Assembly (NCBI RefSeq): GCF_900090225.1
Contig: NZ_FMHY01000002.1
Location: 6,138,001 to 6,202,000, forward strand
Source of the DNA: Micromonospora eburnea
GTDB taxonomy: Bacteria; Actinomycetota; Actinomycetes; Mycobacteriales; Micromonosporaceae
Length of the DNA: 64,000 nucleotides
Direction: 5' to 3'
In this document: in pieces, positions 17,721 to 30,466 of the stretch
Layout: every line of letters starts with the position of its first letter
How positions within the stretch are numbered: the stretch's first letter is position 1
Translations under genes and position numbers: made by a program
Notes under the pieces: generated by a model
Databases searched by the model: none
Seen by the model: the letters and a program-made list of their open reading frames with translations, nothing else
Told to the model about the DNA's origin: nothing

Positions 17721-18535
17721 GACGGCTCCCCACCGAGGAAGTGCCGCAGGTAGCGGGGGTTCATCCGGTCCAGCGAGAGCAGTACGTAGAAGTCGGCGCA
17801 GGCGAAGTCCGGGTCGTACGCCGGCTCCCCGCAGACCCAGGCGCCGAGCCGCAGGTAGCCGCGGAGCAGCGGGGGGACCAGCGCCCGGCGCTCGGCCGGC
17901 GACACCTCCAACTCGGCGTACCTGCCGTCGCGCAGCGCCCCGGGACCGGCGGTCGACAGGACGGCCGGCGCCTCGGCGAACCACGGGCGGCGGGGCGTGA
18001 CCCGCAGCGGCGGCGGGGCCAGGTGCCGGGCGCTGGCCTGGGCCCACACCTCCGCGACCGTGGTGCCGCCGTCGGCGACCGGCACCGAGGCGCAGCCGCC
18101 GAGCCAGCGCGACCCGCGCAGGTGCAGGTAGCGGGCGATGCCGGCCCACATCAGGTTGATCACCGCACCGGAGCGGTGGTCCGGGTGCACGCAGGAGCGG
18201 CCCGCCTCGACCAGGTCGTCCCGGAGCGGGGCGAGCGGGGCCAGGTCGAACTCGCCGTCGGCGTACGGGCGGCTCGCGCGGCCGGGCGGCAGCAGCCGGT
18301 ACGTGCCGACCACCTCGTCGGTGCCCTCGCGCAGCACCACCAGGTGGTCGCAGTGGGCGTCGAACTCGTCGGTGTCGAGCCCGGCGGCCCCCGGGTGCAG
18401 GGTCGCGCCGAGTTCGGTGGCGAACACCTCGTGCCGGAGGCGTTGCGCGGCCGCGACCAGATTCGGGTCGTCGGCGATCAGCAGGGTGTAACCGCTGGTC
18501 GTGAGGGGTGCGCCAGCGGCGTGCAGAACGGCCAT
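17717..18535 (-). CDS. olsB: L-ornithine N-acyltransferase, OlsB-like
   Basis: A 272-residue protein of the hemolysin-like GNAT family (PF13444), which uses acyl-ACP to N-acylate an amino acid, classically ornithine. Family marks are RLRHEVFATELGA near residue 33, DEFDAHCDHLVV near 56, VVGTYRLL near 76, and SCVHPDHRSGAVINLMW near 113. The C-terminal half contains the CGEPAYDPDFACADF block. It is the first gene of a two-gene operon with the OlsA-like acyltransferase, so the product is likely ornithine lipid, a membrane lipid common under phosphate limitation. The amino acid acceptor is inferred. Confidence 0.78.
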   Translation of the reverse strand: MAVLHAAGAPLTTSGYTLLIADDPNLVAAAQRLRHEVFATELGATLHPGAAGLDTDEFDAHCDHLVVLREGTDEVVGTYRLLPPGRASRPYADGEFDLAPLAPLRDDLVEAGRSCVHPDHRSGAVINLMWAGIARYLHLRGSRWLGGCASVPVADGGTTVAEVWAQASARHLAPPPLRVTPRRPWFAEAPAVLSTAGPGALRDGRYAELEVSPAERRALVPPLLRGYLRLGAWVCGEPAYDPDFACADFYVLLSLDRMNPRYLRHFLGGEPS

Positions 18536-18745
18536 GGGTATCTGTGTAGGTGCCCCGGTTGCCGGCCACGGGGATGAGGGGTGTCGATCCGGTGAACGCC
18601 GGCCGGCGCTCCGGTCCGCCCCCCCACCTGCGGCGGATCACCATCCGTCCCGGAATCGGGCGGGTGGAGCCGGCGAAGGCGGGCGTGCGAGGCTGCCGGG
18701 CGGGGCCGGCGAGGGGGCCGGGCCCGGACCAGCCTGGAGGACGTC

Positions 18746-19402
18746 ATGATCATCGAGTCGCGCTTTCACGGGCCCGCCGGCTCGGGCAACGGCGGCTGGA
18801 GCGCCGGGGTCTTCGCGGCGGTGGTCGACGACCGGGGGCCGGTGGAGGTCACCCTGCGCAAACCGCCCCCGCTGGAGACCCCGCTGACCGCGGTCGACGG
18901 CGCGGTCCTCGACCCCGACGGCCAGGTGATCGCGCAGGTACGCCGGATCGACGGGTTCAGCGCCGTGGTCCCGCCGGTCGACCGGCCGACGGCCGAGGCC
19001 GCCGCCAAGGCGTACCCGGGGCTGGTCGAGCACCCGTTCCCCGGGTGCTACGTATGCGGCCCGGAGAATCCGGACGGACTGCGGATCTTCCCGGGCCGGC
19101 TGCCGGACGGGCGGACGGCCGCGCCGTTCCGCGCCCCGGCCGACGTGGTGCCGGCGACGGTCTGGGCGGCACTGGACTGCCCCGGCGGCTGGGCGGTGAT
19201 CGCGCCCGGCCGCCCGTACGTCCTGGGTCGGATCGCCTCGGTGGTCGCGGCGCTGCCACGCCCCGACGACGAGTGCGTGGTGACCGGCGCGATGGTCGGC
19301 GGGGAGGGGCGCAAGGCCGAGGTGCACTCCAGCCTCTACGGCCCCGACGGCGCCCTGCTCGGCTACGCCCGGGCCACCTGGATCGCGCTGCCGCCGGCCT
19401 GA
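18746..19402 (+). CDS. Hotdog-fold thioesterase-like protein
   Basis: A 218-residue protein of the actinobacterial hotdog/thioesterase-like type. The N-terminal half starts MIIESRFHGPAGSGNGGW. The central motif CYVCGPENPDGLRIF near residue 101 is typical of these proteins. The WAALDCPGGWAV segment corresponds to the hotdog helix. A strong GGAGG site precedes the ATG. Substrate is unknown; an acyl-CoA ester is likely. It is divergent from the ornithine lipid operon, so a link to lipid metabolism is possible but unproven. Confidence 0.7.
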   Translation: MIIESRFHGPAGSGNGGWSAGVFAAVVDDRGPVEVTLRKPPPLETPLTAVDGAVLDPDGQVIAQVRRIDGFSAVVPPVDRPTAEAAAKAYPGLVEHPFPGCYVCGPENPDGLRIFPGRLPDGRTAAPFRAPADVVPATVWAALDCPGGWAVIAPGRPYVLGRIASVVAALPRPDDECVVTGAMVGGEGRKAEVHSSLYGPDGALLGYARATWIALPPA

Positions 19403-19467
19403 CCTCTCCTCCCTGAGGATGATCACCTCCTGCCTGGGACGGAGGCTGTCGTACGCGTCCCGCCTGA

Positions 19468-19496
19468 TTGACCAGGTTGCGCGAGGTTGTCAGGCT
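19468..19496 (+). promoter_or_regulatory. Possible promoter of the ABC exporter operon
   Basis: TTGACC at 19468-19473 and CAGGCT at 19491-19496 are separated by 17 bases, 70 bases before the ATP-binding subunit. The -35 is good and the -10 is weak (TAGGCT-like), so this is only a candidate. Confidence 0.3.
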
Positions 19497-19565
19497 GTGC
19501 CACGGCGCTTTCCGCAACCGCGCCCCGACCGGCGCGTCCATGCGCCGTGCCAGGAGAGGAGAACG

Positions 19566-20504
19566 ATGTCCGACGGGCAGTCAAGCCCCAGCGCCGGGAC
19601 CGGCCAGATCGTGGTGTCCGGACTGACCAAGCAGTACAAGAACCTCCGGGCGGTCGACAACCTGTCCTTCACCGTCCAGTCGGGCCGGGTGACCGGCTTC
19701 CTCGGCCCGAACGGCGCCGGCAAGACGACCACCCTCCGCATGCTGCTCAACCTGGTCACCCCGACCGCCGGCCAGGCGACCATCGGCGGCCACCGGTACG
19801 CCGACCTGGTCGACCCGCTGCGCTCGGTGGGCGCGGTGCTGGAGGCGTCCAGCGCGCACAAGGGCCGCACCGGCATCAACCACCTGCGGGTGATCTGCGC
19901 GGCGGCCGGCCTGCCCCGCGAGCGGGCCGACGAGGTGCTTGCCATGGTCGGGTTGACTCCGGCGGCGAAGCGCAAGTTCAAGGGCTACTCGCTGGGCATG
20001 AAGCAGCGGCTCGGCATCGCGGCCGCGATGCTCGGCAACCCGCAGGTGCTGATCCTCGACGAGCCGGCCAACGGCCTCGACCCGGAGGGCATCCGCTGGA
20101 TGCGCGGCTTCCTCAAGGGGCTGGCCGCCGAGGGGCGCACCGTGCTGGTCTCCAGCCACCTCCTCTCCGAGATGCAGCTGCTCGCCGACGACGTGGTGAT
20201 CATCGCGGCCGGCCGGCTGGTCCGGCAGGGCCCGGTGGACCAGGTGATCGGCTCGATGGCGCACGGCACCCAGGTGCGGGTCCGCACCCCGCAGGCCGAG
20301 GAACTGGCCGCCGCGCTGCGCGAGCAGGCGGCCACGGTCAACAAGGACGAGCACGGCGCGCTGCTGGTCGCCGGGGTGGACGCCCCGACGGTCGGCCGGG
20401 TCGCCCTGGCCACCAAGGTCGAGCTGCACGAGCTGACCACCGAGCGCCCCGACCTGGAAGGGGTCTTCCTCGAACTGACGGCCGGAAAGGCGGGCATCCG
20501 ATGA
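19566..20504 (+). CDS. ABC transporter ATP-binding protein
   Basis: A 312-residue ATPase of the DrrA/CcmA type. Walker A is GPNGAGKT at 47-54, the signature is YSLGMKQRL (near 139), and Walker B is VLILDEP with the NGLDPEG D-loop (near 160). The H-loop SSHLLSEM is present and a C-terminal extension follows. ATG at 19566 has an AGGAGAGGAG ribosome binding site, which rules out longer in-frame starts. It overlaps the permease gene by four bases (ATGA). With one permease it would form an exporter; the cargo cannot be deduced. Confidence 0.93.
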   Translation: MSDGQSSPSAGTGQIVVSGLTKQYKNLRAVDNLSFTVQSGRVTGFLGPNGAGKTTTLRMLLNLVTPTAGQATIGGHRYADLVDPLRSVGAVLEASSAHKGRTGINHLRVICAAAGLPRERADEVLAMVGLTPAAKRKFKGYSLGMKQRLGIAAAMLGNPQVLILDEPANGLDPEGIRWMRGFLKGLAAEGRTVLVSSHLLSEMQLLADDVVIIAAGRLVRQGPVDQVIGSMAHGTQVRVRTPQAEELAAALREQAATVNKDEHGALLVAGVDAPTVGRVALATKVELHELTTERPDLEGVFLELTAGKAGIR

Positions 20505-21325
20505 ACCTGGTGCGATCCGAGCTGCTCAAGATCCGTACCACCAGCACCTGGTGGGTCTTCGGGCTCATCTCGCTGCCGCTGTGGGCCATCACCCTGCTGC
20601 TCAACTGGATACAAACCTCCGCGCTGGCCAGCGCGGACTTCGGCGAGGTGCCGGCCGATCAGGCAGACAAGCTCCACGCCGTGCAGACAGTGGAGAGTCT
20701 GGCCGCCAACATCTACACCAACGGGCAGTTCTTCGGCCTGCTCATCGTGATGTTGCTCGGCATCATCGTGGTGACCAGCGAGTTCTTCCACCAGACGGTG
20801 ACCACCACGTTCCTCACCGCGCCGCACCGCACCGCGGTGATGCTGGCCAAGCTGGTCGCCGCAGCCGGGCTGGCGATCGTCTTCTGGCTGATCACCACCG
20901 CGCTCAACCTGGTGTTCGGAGGGCTGATCCTGAGCAGCGTGGACGTCGGCTCCCAGCTCAGCAGCGGCGGGGTCTGGCGCGCCGTCGGGCTCAACGGGCT
21001 TGCCTACCTGCTTTGGTCGATGTTGGGCGTCGCCGTCGGCGTGCTGATCCGGAGCCAGATCGGCGCCACGGTGACCAGCATCCTGCTTTACCTGGGCGGC
21101 ACCATCGGCGCGGCCTTCGCGATCAGCCTGCTGGCCATGAAGTTCGGTGACTGGATCAACAAGCTCCAGCTGGTGGTCCCCTCGCTGGCGTCCAGTCTGA
21201 TGGTGAGCGGGACCGAGATCCCGGGCGACCCGCCGCGCTGGGCGGGGGCGGCCGTGTTGATCGGGTACACGGTCGTGGCCGGCGTCATCGGCGTGCTGAC
21301 CATCCGGCGGCGCGACATTTCCTGA
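20501..21325 (+). CDS. ABC-2 type transporter permease
   Basis: A 274-residue integral membrane protein with about six helices and the ABC-2 layout: N-terminal MNLVRSELLKIRTT, a large external loop (about 45-70), EFFHQTVTTTFLTAPHR near 100, and the last helix before the terminal IRRRDIS. It is the membrane half of the exporter whose ATPase overlaps it by four bases. EFxxxTxxTTFL is typical of permeases once annotated as bacitracin or multidrug exporters, but no substrate is implied here. Confidence 0.9.
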   Translation: MNLVRSELLKIRTTSTWWVFGLISLPLWAITLLLNWIQTSALASADFGEVPADQADKLHAVQTVESLAANIYTNGQFFGLLIVMLLGIIVVTSEFFHQTVTTTFLTAPHRTAVMLAKLVAAAGLAIVFWLITTALNLVFGGLILSSVDVGSQLSSGGVWRAVGLNGLAYLLWSMLGVAVGVLIRSQIGATVTSILLYLGGTIGAAFAISLLAMKFGDWINKLQLVVPSLASSLMVSGTEIPGDPPRWAGAAVLIGYTVVAGVIGVLTIRRRDIS

Positions 21326-21337
21326 GCCGTACGCGAC

Positions 21338-21383
21338 CGGCCCGGCGGGCGGCGACCATGCCGCCCGCCGGGCCGTCTCCTTT
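21338..21383 (+). terminator. Rho-independent-like terminator of the ABC operon
   Basis: A perfect 16-bp stem (21338-21353 with 21360-21375), a 6-base loop and a following TCTCCTTT tract lie 13 bases after the permease stop. Confidence 0.85.
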
Positions 21384-21573
21384 AACAGGAGTCGACCGGA
21401 CACGCAGCGTTTGCCGAACTTCTGGCATCTTCTGTGAAACGGGCCACCCGCCGGAGGCGAGAATGCTCACCGGATTCGTACGGCGTAGCCTTGGGACGTC
21501 CGTGCGCCCATTTCCCGGGCGCCGGCGGACACCGCGTGCATACGAACCGGCGTGAAAGAGGCGATCAGCGGCC

Positions 21574-25290
<3,717 letters not shown>

Positions 25291-25311
25291 CCTGACCGCA
25301 CCGCGAGACAC

Positions 25312-25344
25312 CGGGGCAGCGACCGTACGACGGCCGCTGCCCCG
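25312..25344 (+). terminator. Hairpin after the 2-oxoglutarate dehydrogenase gene
   Basis: Perfect 9-bp arms at 25312-25320 and 25336-25344, with an inner CCG/CGG pairing, lie just after the stop at 25290 and before the small DUF6104 gene. No T-run follows, so readthrough is possible. Confidence 0.55.
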
Positions 25345-25381
25345 CCTCGTGTGGCAACACCGTTTTCGAGAGGACGAACCG

Positions 25382-25561
25382 TTGTACTTCACCGACCGTG
25401 GCATCGAGGAGCTGGTCGAGCGCCGGGGCGAGGAGCAGGTCAGCCTGGAGTGGCTGGGCGAGCGGCTGCGCGACTTCGTCGATCTGAACCCCGAGTTCGA
25501 GACCCCGATCGAGCGCTTCGCCACCTGGCTGGCCCGGCTGGACGACGAGGACGACGAGTAG
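25382..25561 (+). CDS. Small acidic DUF6104 protein, TTG start
   Basis: A 59-residue acidic protein that reads YFTDRGIEEL after the start and ends in LARLDDEDDE. This pattern matches actinobacterial DUF6104 proteins, which have no known function. Conserved relatives begin MYFTDRG, and here that position is TTG at 25382. An AGGA site sits seven bases upstream, so TTG is chosen over a longer in-frame start. It follows the 2-oxoglutarate dehydrogenase gene by 91 bases with a hairpin between. Confidence 0.72.
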   Translation: MYFTDRGIEELVERRGEEQVSLEWLGERLRDFVDLNPEFETPIERFATWLARLDDEDDE

Positions 25562-25582
25562 GTCGGGGATCGCGGCCCGGGT

Positions 25583-26158
25583 TCAGCGGGCCGCCGCCCC
25601 GATCAGGCGCAGGTAGCGTTCGACGACCGCCGTCGTGCGCTCGGCGTCGCCGGTGGCCAGCAGATCGAGCAGGGCACCGCGCAGCACGGCCAGGCCGAGG
25701 GCCGGATCCCGATCGCCGGTGTCGTGGCCACCCTGGACCTCGGCGAGCAGGCCGAGCCAGTCCGCCACCGTCTGCCGGGCGAATCCCGCCCACGGTCCGT
25801 CCGGCTCGCCGAGCGAGCGGGCGTACGCCTGGGCCCACAGCACCAGCATCGGGCGATGGGCCGGATCCACGAGCCATCCCCAGGTCGTCCGCACCGCCGC
25901 CGGGAAGTCCTCCGGACCCCCGGCCGCGCGGGCCCGCTGGAGCGCGGCCAGCTCGTCGGACCTGGCCCGGGCGAGCAGGGCCCGGATCAGCGCCTCCTTC
26001 GAGCCGAAGAGGAAGAGCAGGACCCGGGGGCTGGACCCGATGGCGGAGGCGAGGGGGCGGAGCGACAGCTCCGCCAGCCCGTGCTCCATCGCATACGCGT
26101 ACGCCCGCTCCAGCAGTTCCTCGCGGCGGGCGCTGGGGGGTCGCTCGTGCTGGCTCAC
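25583..26158 (-). CDS. TetR-family regulator
   Basis: A 191-residue TetR repressor. The N-terminal HTH (about residues 8-55) includes RREELLERAYAYAME, LSLRPLASAIGSSPRVLLFLFGSKEALI. The C-terminal ligand and dimer domain is helical (WAQAYARSLGEPDG and after). Start is GTG at 26158 (SQHERPPSARR); an upstream in-frame methionine lies inside the neighbouring gene and is rejected. It is divergent from a GNAT acetyltransferase, with a clear dyad between them, so it probably represses both itself and that enzyme. Confidence 0.88.
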   Translation of the reverse strand: MSQHERPPSARREELLERAYAYAMEHGLAELSLRPLASAIGSSPRVLLFLFGSKEALIRALLARARSDELAALQRARAAGGPEDFPAAVRTTWGWLVDPAHRPMLVLWAQAYARSLGEPDGPWAGFARQTVADWLGLLAEVQGGHDTGDRDPALGLAVLRGALLDLLATGDAERTTAVVERYLRLIGAAAR

Positions 26159-26172
26159 AGCGCTACTCTGCC

Positions 26173-26192
26173 ACTGAAACGACTGTTTCAGT
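26173..26192. promoter_or_regulatory. TetR operator dyad
   Basis: A perfect 8-bp inverted repeat ACTGAAAC / GTTTCAGT with a 4-base spacer lies between the divergent TetR and GNAT genes, 15 bases from each start. Its size and place fit a TetR operator controlling both. Confidence 0.7.
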
Positions 26193-26207
26193 TGTGGAGG
26201 GGTGTCA

Positions 26208-26720
26208 ATGAGCGAAGAGATCCTCATTCGTCCGCTGGACCGTCCCGGCGACCTCGGCTGGGTGGTGATGGCCCACGGCGAGCTGTACGCCGCCGAGTTC
26301 GGCTGGGACACCAGCTTCGAGGCGCTCGTGGCGCGGATCGTCGCCGACTACGCCGCCGGCCACGACCCGGCCCGGGAAGCCGCGTGGATCGCCGAGCTCA
26401 ACGGTGAGCGGGTGGGCTGCGTCTTCTGTGTGGCGGCGGACGACCGGACCGCCCAGCTGCGGATCCTGCTGGTCGACCCCGCGGCCCGGGGGCGGCGTCT
26501 CGGCGGCCGACTGGTCGACGAATGCCTCGCCTTCGCCCGGCGGGCGGGCTACACCCGGATGCGGCTCTGGACCAATCACCCCCTGGTCGCCGCCCGTCGG
26601 ATCTACCTATCCCGTGGCTTCCACCTGATCCAGGAGGAACCACACCACAGCTTCGGCACCGACCTGACCGGGCAGGTGTACGAACGAGAGCTGGAACCGG
26701 CCGCGGTGGCTCCCTCGTGA
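26208..26720 (+). CDS. GNAT-family N-acetyltransferase
   Basis: A 170-residue GNAT enzyme. The acetyl-CoA-binding motif A reads LLVDPAARGRRLGGRLVDECLAFARRAGY at about residues 90-118, and motif B includes ARRIYLSRGFHLI near 132. Start is ATG at 26208 with GGAGG seven bases before it; an in-frame GTG two codons upstream overlaps that spacing and is less likely. Control by the divergent TetR gene suggests a role in detoxification of a small ligand. The acceptor is unknown. Some relatives are fused to MarR regulators. Confidence 0.88.
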   Translation: MSEEILIRPLDRPGDLGWVVMAHGELYAAEFGWDTSFEALVARIVADYAAGHDPAREAAWIAELNGERVGCVFCVAADDRTAQLRILLVDPAARGRRLGGRLVDECLAFARRAGYTRMRLWTNHPLVAARRIYLSRGFHLIQEEPHHSFGTDLTGQVYERELEPAAVAPS

Positions 26721-26792
26721 CCACGGAACGGGCCGTCGGTCCCGGGCACAAGGACCCGGGCGGGTGACACCGCGATCTTGTAGCGTGAGGTC

Positions 26793-28856
26793 GTGGCACG
26801 CAGCGTGTACGTGACCGGCGTGGGGTCGGGCGGTGGCAAGTCGACGGTGGCGCTCGGGTTGGCCGAGTTGCTGTCCCGGCAGGTCGAGCGGATCGGCGCG
26901 TTCCGGCCGTTGGTTCCCGGCACCGGCCCCGACCAGATCCTCGCCCTGCTCACCGAGCGCTACCGGGTGGAGCTGCCGATCGACGAGCTGCACGGCTCGA
27001 CGTACGCGGAGGCAACCGCGCTGGTCGCCGACGGACGGCGGGAGGAGCTGATCTCCCGGATCGTCGCCCGCTACCGCGAGGTCGAGCGGCGCTGCCCGGC
27101 CGTCGTCGTGGTGGGCAGCGACTTCGCCGACGGGGACGGCGCCGGGCCCCGTGAGCTGGCCTTCAACGCCCGGCTGGCCACCGAGTTCGGCAGCGTGGTG
27201 GTGCCCGTGGTCGACGGGTTCGGCCAGCAACCCGAGGCGATCGCGGCGGCGGCGCGCGGGGCGTACCACGACCTGGCGGACCTGGGCGCGACCGTGGTGG
27301 CCGTGGTGGCCAACCGGGTGCCCGGGCCGATGACGCTGCCCGAACTGCCCGTCCCCGCGTACGCGATCCCGGAGGTGCCGGCCGTGTCGGCGCCGACGGT
27401 GGCCGAGGTGGCGGCGGCGCTCGGCGCCACCCTGCTCTCCGGCGACGAGGCCACGCTCGACCGGGACGTGCTCGACTACGTGGTGGGCGCGGCGCACGTA
27501 CCCACCCTGCTCGACCACCTGACCGACGGGGCGTTGGTGATCACCCCTGGCGACCGGGCCGACCTGCTGGTGGCGGCCGGCGCGGCGCACGTCGCCGGGC
27601 AGGTCTCCCTGGCCGGCCTGGTGCTCACCCTCGGCGAGCAGCCCGACCCGCGGGCGATGCGGCTGGTCGAGCGGATGAGCACCGGGCTGCCCGTGCTCTC
27701 GGTGACCAGCGACAGCTACGACACGGTCGCGGCGTCCAGCCGGATCGAGGGCCGCCCCAGCACAGCGAACCCGCGCAAGGTGGAGGCGGCGATCGGCGCC
27801 TTCGAACGCTGCGTGGACACCGTCGACCTGGCCGGCCGGCTGCGGGTCAGCCGCTCCGAACGGGTCACCCCGCTGATGTTCGAGAACGACCTCATCGATC
27901 GGGCCCGGACGCGACGCCGGCGGCTGGTGCTGCCGGAGGGCGCGGAGGAGCGGATCCTGCGCGCGGCGGAGATCCTGCTCCGCCGGGACGTCGCCGACCT
28001 CACCCTGCTCGGCCGCCCCGACGACATCGCCCGGCGTACCCGGGAGCTGGGCGTGGACCTCGGCGACGCGCAGGTGGTCGACCCGGTGACCAGCCCGTGG
28101 CGGGACGAGTTCGCCGACGAGTACGCCAAGTTCCGCGCGCACCGGGGCATGACCCCCGAACTGGCCCACGACATCGTCGCCCAGCCGAACTACTTCGGCA
28201 CCATGATGGTGTGGGCCGGGCACGCCGACGGCATGGTCTCCGGCGCCACCCACACCACCGCGGCGACCATCCGGCCGGCCTTCGAGATCATCCGGACCGT
28301 GCCGGGCGTCTCGGTCGCCTCCAGCGTCTTCTTCATGCTGCTCGCCGACCGGGTGCTGGTCTACGGCGACTGCGCGGTCAACCCGGACCCGGACGCCGCC
28401 CAGCTCGCCGACATCGCCATCTCGTCGGCCGACACGGCGGCCCGGTTCGGCATCGAGCCGCGGGTGGCGATGCTGTCGTACTCGACCGGCGACTCCGGCT
28501 TCGGGGCGGACGTGGAGAAGGTCGCGACCGCCACCAAGCTGGTCCGCGAACGCCGACCGGAGCTGCTGGTGGAGGGCCCGATCCAGTACGACGCGGCGAT
28601 CGACCCGCACGTGGCGGCCACCAAGCTGCCGGACAGCCCGGTGGCGGGGCGGGCCACGGTGTTCATCTTCCCGGACCTGAACACCGGCAACAACACGTAC
28701 AAGGCGGTGCAGCGGTCGGCCGGCGCGGTGGCGGTCGGCCCGGTCATGCAGGGCCTGCGGCGCCCGGTCAACGACCTGTCCCGGGGCGCCACCGTGCCCG
28801 ACATCGTCAACACGGTGGCGATCACCGCCATCCAGGCCGCCGCCGGGGAGTCCTGA
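26793..28856 (+). CDS. pta: Phosphate acetyltransferase, long form
   Basis: A 687-residue long-type Pta. The N-terminal third is a BioD-like P-loop domain (GVGSGGGKSTV, residues 9-19), then a DRTGG domain (about 210-320), then the catalytic PTA domain (about 370-685) with the conserved SGATHTTAATIRPAF block. It interconverts acetyl-CoA and acetyl phosphate. The TGA overlaps the acetate kinase ATG by one base (TGATG), so pta-ackA is a coupled operon for acetate overflow and acetate use. Start is GTG at 26793. Confidence 0.96.
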   Translation: MARSVYVTGVGSGGGKSTVALGLAELLSRQVERIGAFRPLVPGTGPDQILALLTERYRVELPIDELHGSTYAEATALVADGRREELISRIVARYREVERRCPAVVVVGSDFADGDGAGPRELAFNARLATEFGSVVVPVVDGFGQQPEAIAAAARGAYHDLADLGATVVAVVANRVPGPMTLPELPVPAYAIPEVPAVSAPTVAEVAAALGATLLSGDEATLDRDVLDYVVGAAHVPTLLDHLTDGALVITPGDRADLLVAAGAAHVAGQVSLAGLVLTLGEQPDPRAMRLVERMSTGLPVLSVTSDSYDTVAASSRIEGRPSTANPRKVEAAIGAFERCVDTVDLAGRLRVSRSERVTPLMFENDLIDRARTRRRRLVLPEGAEERILRAAEILLRRDVADLTLLGRPDDIARRTRELGVDLGDAQVVDPVTSPWRDEFADEYAKFRAHRGMTPELAHDIVAQPNYFGTMMVWAGHADGMVSGATHTTAATIRPAFEIIRTVPGVSVASSVFFMLLADRVLVYGDCAVNPDPDAAQLADIAISSADTAARFGIEPRVAMLSYSTGDSGFGADVEKVATATKLVRERRPELLVEGPIQYDAAIDPHVAATKLPDSPVAGRATVFIFPDLNTGNNTYKAVQRSAGAVAVGPVMQGLRRPVNDLSRGATVPDIVNTVAITAIQAAAGES

Positions 28857-29974
28857 TGAGCCGCATCCTCGTCCTCAACTGCGGGTCGTCGTCGGTCAAG
28901 TACCGGCTGTACGACGGCGAGCAGGTCCGCGACAAGGGCACCGTCGAGCGGATCGGCGAGCCGGGAGGCGGGCCGGCCGACCACGAGACCGCGGTGCGGG
29001 AGATCATCGAGCGGCTCGACCTCGACGGGCTGGCCGGGATCGGGCACCGGGTGGTGCACGGCGGCCGGAGGTTCAGCGCGCCGGTGCTCATCGACGCCGG
29101 GGTGATCGCCGCGATCGAGGACCTGGTGCCGCTCGCGCCGCTGCACAACCCGGCGAACCTGGCCGGTATCCGGGTGGCCCGGGAGGCGCTGCCGGACACT
29201 CCGCAGGTCGCCGTCTTCGACACCGCCTTCCACCACACGCTGCCCGAGGCCGCCGCCACGTACGCCATCGACCGGGACACCGCCGAGCGGTGGGGCATCC
29301 GCCGGTACGGCTTCCACGGCACCTCGCACGCGTACGTCTCCCGACGCACCGCCGAACTGCTCGGCCGGCCGTACGCGGAGCTGAACACGATCACCCTGCA
29401 CCTGGGCAACGGGGCGAGCGCCTGCGCGGTCCGCGGCGGGCGCAGCGTGGCCACGTCGATGGGCATGTCCCCGCTGGAGGGCCTGGTCATGGGCACCCGC
29501 AGCGGCGACCTGGATCCGACGGTCATCTTTCACCTGCGCCGCGAGGCCGGGATGGGTGTGGACGAGATCGACGACCTGCTCAACCACCGCAGCGGCCTGC
29601 TCGGGCTGACCGGGGTCAACGACATGCGCGAGGTGCTGGCCCGCCGGGACGCCGGCGACCCGGCCGCCACGCTCGCCTTCGACGTCTACCGCCGCCGGAT
29701 CACCGGATACGTGGGCGCCTACTACGCCCTGCTCGGACGGGTCGACGCGGTCACCTTCACCGCCGGGGTCGGCGAGCACGCGGCACCGGTCCGGGCCGCG
29801 TCGCTGGCCGGCCTGGAGCGGCTCGGGATCGCCGTCGACCCGACCCGCAACGACGGCAGCGGTGACCGGGTGATCTCCCCGGACGGCGCCGAGGTCACGG
29901 TCTGTGCGGTCAACACCGACGAGGAGCGCGAGATCGCCCGGGAGACCCGGGACGTGCTCGGCTCGCTCGGCTGA
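28856..29974 (+). CDS. ackA: Acetate kinase
   Basis: A 372-residue acetate kinase of the ASKHA fold. Family signatures are visible: VLNCGSSSVKY at the N-terminus, GHRVVHGG near 63, FDTAFH near 121, RRYGFHGTSH near 151, HLGNGAS near 180, and MGTRSGDLDP near 213. It makes ATP and acetate from acetyl phosphate, completing the Pta-AckA pathway. It overlaps pta by one base. The length is slightly short (about 400 is usual) owing to compact N-terminal loops, not truncation. Confidence 0.96.
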   Translation: MSRILVLNCGSSSVKYRLYDGEQVRDKGTVERIGEPGGGPADHETAVREIIERLDLDGLAGIGHRVVHGGRRFSAPVLIDAGVIAAIEDLVPLAPLHNPANLAGIRVAREALPDTPQVAVFDTAFHHTLPEAAATYAIDRDTAERWGIRRYGFHGTSHAYVSRRTAELLGRPYAELNTITLHLGNGASACAVRGGRSVATSMGMSPLEGLVMGTRSGDLDPTVIFHLRREAGMGVDEIDDLLNHRSGLLGLTGVNDMREVLARRDAGDPAATLAFDVYRRRITGYVGAYYALLGRVDAVTFTAGVGEHAAPVRAASLAGLERLGIAVDPTRNDGSGDRVISPDGAEVTVCAVNTDEEREIARETRDVLGSLG

Positions 29975-30130
29975 GCCGCCGGGTCCGGTCCGGCCGCTGC
30001 TCGGGATGCGGCAGGTCGCGGTGTGCGGGAGGCCGGGCACCCCCACATCCCGCTCCTGGCGTGAACCACGCGTGCGACGACAGCGGGCAGGCCGGACAAG
30101 TGCCTTTCGGCGACCGCCCGGCAGCGGGGC

Positions 30131-30307
30131 TCAGGCCAGCACCAGCCAGGCGACCAGGGCCACGACCACGACGGCGACGGCGATGCCGGCGATCAGCGGC
30201 AGCCGGGAGGGCGCCTCCTCCGCCGCCGCCGCTGCCGCCTCGGGCGACTCGACGAAGGCACGGAACTGCGCGGTGTTGCCGCTCGGGTCGGTGTAGTTCT
30301 CAGCCAT
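30131..30307 (-). CDS. Small C-tail-anchored membrane protein
   Basis: A 58-residue protein with a polar N-terminus (MAENYTDPSGNTAQF), an Ala-rich acidic stretch, and one C-terminal transmembrane helix (about residues 36-58) ending at the stop. Its orientation would leave the N-terminus in the cytoplasm. I recall similar short proteins in Micromonospora but no function. ATG at 30307 is used; a GTG three codons earlier is possible. It is convergent with ackA, 156 bases away; that gap shows no other gene. Confidence 0.6.
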   Translation of the reverse strand: MAENYTDPSGNTAQFRAFVESPEAAAAAAEEAPSRLPLIAGIAVAVVVVALVAWLVLA

Positions 30308-30466
30308 GCGCGTGACCCTAGCGAAACTCGTCCACCCGGACGTTCTCCCCACGTGCCCACGACGACAACACCGCCCGGCCGGTGGAGGCACGTCGGCCGG
30401 GTGGGCGGCGACGCCCGGTCCGGACGTACGGGCCGTGCCGGCCGCCCGGCCGCCTACCGTGAAGGG

